DNA of 15,627 nt from NCBI GenBank assembly GCA_021162225.1, contig JAGGZB010000105.1, positions 1 through 15,627 on the forward strand. Direction: 5' to 3'. Below are positions 12,269 through 15,627 of the stretch, piece by piece. The notes below the pieces were generated by a model. It saw nothing but the letters and a program-made list of their open reading frames with translations. It was not told where the DNA came from and searched no databases. This DNA is from Candidatus Bathyarchaeota archaeon. GTDB taxonomy: Archaea > Thermoproteota > Bathyarchaeia > Bathyarchaeales > DTEX01. The translations under genes were made by a program, and so were the position numbers. Numbering within the stretch: the stretch's first letter is position 1; each line of letters opens with the position of its first letter.

Positions 12269-12855
12269 CTTCTCACCTTCTCTAATACACCGCTTTTTCT
12301 GATGAGATTTGCATAGCATTTATGATGGGCGAATCTATAAGCATATGGCAGCGGGTTTCCACTTGGGTCATGGGCGTCTGGAAAGTAGATGAAGTCTATG
12401 GGGGTGACTTTTCGGCCACAGATTGCGCAGAAACAGTCCCAGCAGGCGACGGTGAGAACGGCTCCCGTGTATGCGGCCACGGCTTCGACAAGTGGCCTAA
12501 AGTTTGGATGATTCACATATTGTCTAAGTGACGGACGAGCTTCAAGGAATATTTGTTTAATTGTATTATAGTCGGTAAGAAGTTCTGTTATAACGTCCCA
12601 GTTATGTCTAACTATTCCCCTGAATATTCTCTGGCCTGCGCCATTCATTTCTCGCCAGAATGGGAAGACCCAGTTATCCCTTATCCCCGCTATCGGATTC
12701 AGCTTCCCTTCCAGAGCTTTCTTCAGATCCTTCTCCTTCAGCAGCGGGAGCAGGTGCTTCACCAGTATCTGTCTCAATGCTTTCCGCCTCTTCTTCTTGT
12801 TCCCCGACAGGAGCTTCTCCGCCTGTCTCAGGAGTTTCAGGAGATTCAACTCCAC
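12265..12855 (-). CDS. Zinc-binding protein with CxxC and HxxC, overprinted N-terminus
   Basis: The protein has up to 196 aa from the GTG at 12855; the ATG at 12648 (127 aa) is the first start after the upstream gene ends and is an alternative. Residues 1-52 are Leu/Lys-rich helices lying in a different frame over the acidic tail of the 362 aa protein. The conserved-looking core is at about 53-190. It contains a zinc site C143-x2-C146-G with H177-x2-C180, a treble-clef pattern also found in the 70 aa protein at 15041. An extra pair C138/C141 lies just before. Zinc fingers of this shape bind nucleic acid or protein, and some HNH nucleases look similar, but no HNH triad is clear. The stop overlaps the next ATG. 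Confidence 0.7.
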   Translation of the reverse strand: MELNLLKLLRQAEKLLSGNKKKRRKALRQILVKHLLPLLKEKDLKKALEGKLNPIAGIRDNWVFPFWREMNGAGQRIFRGIVRHNWDVITELLTDYNTIKQIFLEARPSLRQYVNHPNFRPLVEAVAAYTGAVLTVACWDCFCAICGRKVTPIDFIYFPDAHDPSGNPLPYAYRFAHHKCYANLIRKSGVLEKVRR

Positions 12856-13762
12856 CGCCCATGGTTATCTGTTCTTGAATTGATTTTATATTTTCCGTTG
12901 GAGCCGTTGAAGGGATCTCCTGCATCGGCATCGTTGGCTGAGGAGGAGGGGCAGGCGGATATGCTGGATATGTGATCTGTCCCCCTTGTGCATAGGCTTT
13001 GGCGACGGTTTCAACTGTTTTCAGTAATCTGTTCGCGATAGCCGTCCAGTTAGGCTTGCCTTCCTTTGTAACCACTTCTTCTTTTTTAAGTATTCCTGAT
13101 TCAATCAGCTCTTTTATTCTTTCCTTGTTGAATAATTGCTCGAAAAAAGCCTTGCCAATTTCTCTGAACGGATCTTCTTCCTTCTTCCCTTCCTCCGGCT
13201 TCATTAAGTTAAATGCCAGCGTGCTCTGCACCTCGTTCATCTTTTCCTCGACATGTTTCTTCAACTCTTCCCGCTGTTTTCGGAGTTCGTTTAAAACGTC
13301 TTCGAGTTTTTTCTGGCCCATGACGACTTCAAGCATTTTGACAAATGTTTCTTCTCTGCTTCCTTTCTGCTCTTCTCCGCCCAGCATCTTGTAGAGGAGT
13401 CCTGCGGCCATGATTTTCTCTAGGTCCATGGAGCTGGGTTTACTGCCCATGCCTTGATCTCGCAGCATTTGGAACATGAGTAAGTCTTTGAAGGTTATAT
13501 CTTCTTTTTCTCCCATTTTCTCCAAGAGTTTGGCGACCAAGGCTTCTCCGAGGTCTCCGCCTTTCTCAGTTAATCCTTTTCCCTGCTTCATGGTTCTGAT
13601 CATCTGCTCTATAATCTTGTCCACGACCATTTCTGGAGGAACTCCATATCTGTCACTTAGCATTGATATGACTTGCCAGGTGTAGTCGTCCACCTCTATT
13701 GTATGTTTCTTCTTTTTCTCCTCGGTTTCCGATAATTCATCTGGTGGTAGGAATTCACTCAT
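12674..13762 (-). CDS. RHH-like N-terminus, coiled coil and acidic tail
   Basis: The protein has 362 aa. Residues about 19-60 resemble an RHH unit: strand KHTIEVDD, helix WQVISMLSDRYG, then 'PPEMVVDKIIEQMIRTM'. Long charged helices follow (about 75-240) with coiled-coil potential (LEDVLNELRKQREELKKHVE). A Pro-rich segment lies at about 258-280 and a disordered, very acidic Glu/Ser/Ala tail at about 300-362. The ATG at 13762 lies about 29 bases after a TATA-like box, so it heads its own transcript. The acidic tail is the stretch overlapped by the next gene in another frame. It might tether DNA to a protein scaffold; this is a guess from its parts. Confidence 0.75.
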   Translation of the reverse strand: MSEFLPPDELSETEEKKKKHTIEVDDYTWQVISMLSDRYGVPPEMVVDKIIEQMIRTMKQGKGLTEKGGDLGEALVAKLLEKMGEKEDITFKDLLMFQMLRDQGMGSKPSSMDLEKIMAAGLLYKMLGGEEQKGSREETFVKMLEVVMGQKKLEDVLNELRKQREELKKHVEEKMNEVQSTLAFNLMKPEEGKKEEDPFREIGKAFFEQLFNKERIKELIESGILKKEEVVTKEGKPNWTAIANRLLKTVETVAKAYAQGGQITYPAYPPAPPPQPTMPMQEIPSTAPTENIKSIQEQITMGGGVESPETPETGGEAPVGEQEEEAESIETDTGEAPAPAAEGEGSEESSGREAESDSGDKG

Positions 13763-13785
13763 GTTCGAGAAATCTAAGGATTTAC

Positions 13786-13798
13786 GAGAATATATGTT
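13786..13798 (-). promoter_or_regulatory. TATA-like box for the 362 aa gene
   Basis: On the minus strand AACATATATTCTC lies between the end of the 113 aa gene and the ATG at 13762. Its centre near 13791 predicts initiation near 13766, giving an almost leaderless message. AAATC and GATTT form a 5-bp inverted repeat between box and start. This suggests that the four downstream genes can be expressed separately from those on the right. Confidence 0.5.
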
Positions 13799-14140
13799 TT
13801 ATGCAGTGGTTAAAGCCTTACTCAAAGCTTTGGATAAGAGCTTTAACCGGTGATGCGGGGTCTTCTCATCCCATAGGACGTTGCGCTTCGCCGGATGGTC
13901 TCTTAGCATGTGATCATATTTGAATCTTCTCTGATCGTCGAAGAGCCATCTAGCTATGCAGAAGTCTGCTCCCATGGCTTGGCAGAAGCGCCTATTGCAG
14001 AGAATCTTGACGTGGAATCCCTTATAGTTGCTGAATCTAACCCAGATTCTGGCCTTGCAGTAATAGGCTATTTTCATGGTAATTCTCTTAAGGGTTTCCT
14101 TATCCACGTAGTCGAGATCGAGTGATTCAAAGCTGGTCAA
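13799..14140 (-). CDS. Small protein with primase-like (AEP) motifs
   Basis: The protein has 113 aa from the TTG at 14140, which sits behind GGAGGAGGG. An ATG at 14254 would overlap the previous gene by 128 bases and adds unlikely sequence. Near the start is SLDLDYVD (Asp8, Asp10), then a helix, then VRFSNYKGFHVKI (Ser37, Gly41, His43). Archaeo-eukaryotic primases have hDhD as motif I and sGxxxH as motif II at this order and spacing. Then comes 'LFDDQRRFKYDHMLRD' and 'NVLWDEK', where Asp76 or Asp91 could be motif III. Four Cys (28, 48, 53, 61) may bind metal. At 113 aa it would be far smaller than usual primases (over 170 aa), so catalysis is uncertain. It overlaps the previous gene by 14 bases. 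Confidence 0.6.
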   Translation of the reverse strand: MTSFESLDLDYVDKETLKRITMKIAYYCKARIWVRFSNYKGFHVKILCNRRFCQAMGADFCIARWLFDDQRRFKYDHMLRDHPAKRNVLWDEKTPHHRLKLLSKALSKALTTA

Positions 14141-15044
14141 GGCTTCCCTCCTCCAAGATCTCTGAATAGCCTTCTCTGAGCATCTCGAATCTGATCTCAT
14201 AATGGTTATGGAGTTTTTCATCATATTTGACTTCGGTGAACTCCTTGGCGTCATACCAGCAGAATGGGACTTTTACGCCTTTCTTGGTTCTCCAGGATGG
14301 TGGAAACATTTCCGGTGGATAGGATTTGATTAGATAGCCTTCAAAATATGGCATGAGCGATTCATCGTATCCCACGCTGTATCCTATCATGTCTTCGACC
14401 CATCGTTTCACGGCTTCTTCAAGCCTATCCTGAATGTCTTCGAGGACTCTTTTATCTCTATGCCATGCTTGTCCGATGACGCTGTAGTATTCGCGGTGGT
14501 AGACGTAGTTGATGGCGTAGCTCAGCCTATACATGATTTTGGGTTTAATCAATTTTTTCTTCTCGTCAATTAAGTCATCTAGCTCGGATATGACTGTTTT
14601 AATGGTTTCAGCGGTTCTCCGCCTACCAAGCTCCTCGAATATCTTTAATGCGTCTTGAGCTGCGGCTCTAAGCCTGTAGAGGAATCTGAGCGTGGATCTA
14701 ATAGTCATGGTTTTCGGAATCTGCTCATAGGCTCTCCTCAATCCATGTAATATCGTCTGCTCTCTCGTGATCTCTCTCGCAAGTCTTTGAGCTTCCCGTG
14801 AAATGAACATGCCAAAGAGCCTGCCTGTTCTACCGCTTCTCCTGATGAGCAGCATTCTAGTTTTCCTGTCATATCTCATTAGAAGCCTCCGCTGCCTCGC
14901 CGAGATCCTATGAATATATGCTCTAGTGAGTCCAGCTATCTTGGCGTAAATGCTTCTCAGAATCCGCTCATATAGGCTTCTAGCTTTCTTGATGTTTTCT
15001 TCATAAATATAGGGGAGTTCAAGCCAAGAGTTCTCGGCCATCAT
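14127..15044 (-). CDS. Basic helical orphan protein
   Basis: This 305 aa protein has an N-terminal two-thirds (about 1-225) that is almost all helix and rich in Arg and Tyr, for example 'RISARQRRLLMRYDRKTRML'. The C-terminal part (about 225-290) has aromatic, beta-like segments (YFEGYLIKSYPPEMFPPSW, VPFCWYDAKEF). There is no membrane helix and only one Cys. ATGs at 15044 and 15041 are both possible; the first overlaps the stop of the zinc protein (ATGA). It lies directly before the primase-like gene with 14 bases of overlap, so a nucleic-acid role or a complex with that protein is plausible. No family is recognised. Confidence 0.75.
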   Translation of the reverse strand: MMAENSWLELPYIYEENIKKARSLYERILRSIYAKIAGLTRAYIHRISARQRRLLMRYDRKTRMLLIRRSGRTGRLFGMFISREAQRLAREITREQTILHGLRRAYEQIPKTMTIRSTLRFLYRLRAAAQDALKIFEELGRRRTAETIKTVISELDDLIDEKKKLIKPKIMYRLSYAINYVYHREYYSVIGQAWHRDKRVLEDIQDRLEEAVKRWVEDMIGYSVGYDESLMPYFEGYLIKSYPPEMFPPSWRTKKGVKVPFCWYDAKEFTEVKYDEKLHNHYEIRFEMLREGYSEILEEGSLDQL

Positions 15045-15253
15045 CTCTCTTCCTTGACGGAGCCGAAGCGTTTTTCATGGCATTTTGGGTGAAAGGCTAT
15101 TGTGGTTTCATAGGGACATGTTGAATAGTATGGGAATTCAGGGTGATCGTCGGTCCAGATGACGGCTGTCTCGCCTTTCTCGATGTATTCTCCGCATAGC
15201 TTGCACTTCCTCCTCCTCTTCAACACCTTGAGATACACGGTCTTCTCCTTCAT
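15041..15253 (-). CDS. Small treble-clef zinc protein
   Basis: This 70 aa protein has a basic N-terminal strand (VYLKVLKRRRK), then C17-x2-C20-G-E-x-I, a loop of about 34 residues, and FHPKC (His55-x2-Cys58). This Cys-Cys-His-Cys layout, with 'I.KGE.AV' after the first pair, is common in small treble-clef fingers. Cys46 may add to it. The same layout occurs in the 196 aa protein at 12265. The gene overlaps both neighbours by ATGA. It could bind nucleic acid or act as an adaptor; no precise family can be named. Confidence 0.75.
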   Translation of the reverse strand: MKEKTVYLKVLKRRRKCKLCGEYIEKGETAVIWTDDHPEFPYYSTCPYETTIAFHPKCHEKRFGSVKEER

Positions 15254-15465
15254 CCCTCTCTAACCTCCTCAGATACGCTATGGATCGCAATCAGGGTTAT
15301 GAATGCTAGTATTCCAGCAGCCCATCCTAGAAACATGATGAAGTCTCCTGCTAATTCTTGGGGCATCAACTTTGCCATTAGTGGACTTACGGCGATAGTA
15401 AGCATCGCAACGACCCCAGTAATAATGCTACCTACGATCTTCCATTTCTTAATAGTCTCGCTCAT
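15250..15465 (-). CDS. Two-helix membrane protein (71 aa)
   Basis: A short Lys-rich start (MSETIKKWK) is followed by helix 1 (about 9-30), a loop (KLMPQELAGD), helix 2 (about 40-62) and an acidic tail (SEEVREG). The basic N-terminus suggests both ends inside. Size and hairpin shape are like the 66 aa protein at 3078 and like small coat proteins of spindle-shaped viruses, though the two share no clear sequence. The ATG overlaps the previous stop and the stop overlaps the next ATG, so it is coupled on both sides. It sits apart from the main structural operon, so a non-virion role (holin-like) is also possible. Confidence 0.7.
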   Translation of the reverse strand: MSETIKKWKIVGSIITGVVAMLTIAVSPLMAKLMPQELAGDFIMFLGWAAGILAFITLIAIHSVSEEVREG

Positions 15466-15627
15466 TTCTCTTCAGCCTCCTGCTTGACGAGTTCTGGGTT
15501 TATCTTTATCCTGTCTCCGCTTTTTACGACTAGGTTGTATTTGATGAGGGTGGCTATGGCGGAGTTGAATGACCCGCTTCCAGAGCTGTATCCGGTTAGG
15601 AGGGCTAGCTGTTTGCGGGTGTATCCC
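15462..15627 (-). CDS. Partial winged-helix protein (C-terminal part)
   Basis: The last 54 codons of a leftward gene enter from the right edge. The visible part reads YTRKQLALLTGYSSGSGSF, then a second helix (NSAIATLIKYNLVV), a turn (KSGDR) and IKINPELVKQEAEEK. This is the recognition helix and wing of a winged helix-turn-helix domain, of the 'LA.LTGYS..SG.F...L..L...LI' type found in archaeal and phage DNA-binding proteins and at the C-terminus of some ATPases. The upstream part is outside the window, so the full protein could be larger. Stop and next ATG overlap. Confidence 0.7.
   Translation of the reverse strand, partial: GYTRKQLALLTGYSSGSGSFNSAIATLIKYNLVVKSGDRIKINPELVKQEAEEK

Noticed and set aside
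12553..12975. Rightward 140-codon frame
   Set aside because: Antisense to two leftward genes that have coupled starts and stops; it lacks a ribosome site.
12999..13394. Rightward 131-codon frame, Ser/Phe-rich
   Set aside because: Antisense shadow of the Glu/Lys-rich 362 aa gene; no start signals.
14141..14254. Longer N-terminus for the primase-like protein (ATG 14254)
   Set aside because: It overlaps the 305 aa gene by 128 bases, and a strong ribosome site points to TTG 14140.
1..15627. CRISPR array, tRNA, rRNA or insertion sequence
   Set aside because: No regularly spaced repeats, cloverleaf-like sequence, rRNA segment or transposase frame was seen on reading both strands.

Overview
The window looks like part of the genome of a thermophilic archaeal virus or provirus. 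Several things point to Archaea: TATA-like boxes about 25 bases before start codons, some of them leaderless; Shine-Dalgarno sites of the GGAGG/GGTGA type; frequent AGG/AGA and ATA codons; ribbon-helix-helix (RHH) regulators; and an Sm-like protein. The viral assignment is an inference. It rests on long operons of small, tightly packed orphan genes, many beta-rich or membrane-anchored, plus a retropepsin-like protease. No terminase, portal, packaging ATPase, integrase, polymerase, tRNA, rRNA or CRISPR array is visible. No stretch over 300 bases lacks a gene.

Layout. (a) 1-136: the start of a leftward gene, divergent from a rightward gene at 189-563 across a shared TATA-like box. (b) 570-7537: one leftward run of sixteen genes that reads as a virion or envelope operon. 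It begins at a promoter near 7580 with a candidate coat protein (174 aa) and two further beta-rich proteins. Next come two PKD-repeat proteins with poly-proline stalks and C-terminal membrane anchors, flanking a third tail-anchored protein and a holin-like small protein. After these lie small 1-2 helix membrane proteins, an Sm-like protein and more beta-rich proteins. (c) 7618-8089: a rightward RHH regulator with a palindromic candidate operator at its start, plus a small beta-barrel protein. (d) 8086-9321: a leftward operon of a 128 aa orphan, a three-helix membrane protein and a retropepsin-like aspartic protease. (e) 9361-10464: a rightward RHH / basic helical / HTH-coiled-coil operon, probably regulatory. 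(f) 10456-15627: leftward genes. The right part encodes a winged helix (cut by the edge), a two-helix membrane protein, a Cys-Cys-His-Cys zinc protein, a basic helical protein and a 113 aa protein with primase-like motifs. A second promoter near 13792 drives an RHH/coiled-coil protein with an acidic tail, a second zinc protein overlapping that tail by 182 bases, a 478 aa coiled-coil/proline-rich protein and a small basic protein.

The genes fit together as virion surface and membrane assembly (b), protease and membrane factors (d), transcriptional control (c, e), and nucleic-acid or scaffold functions (f). The most interesting points are an apparent ACG start for a PKD spike gene, large N-terminal ectodomains with no signal peptide, a minimal archaeo-eukaryotic-primase-like protein, a viral retropepsin-like protease, a paired zinc module, and an overprinted acidic/basic gene pair. 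Four genes shorter than 60 codons (49, 53, 40 and 55 aa) were found by hand.
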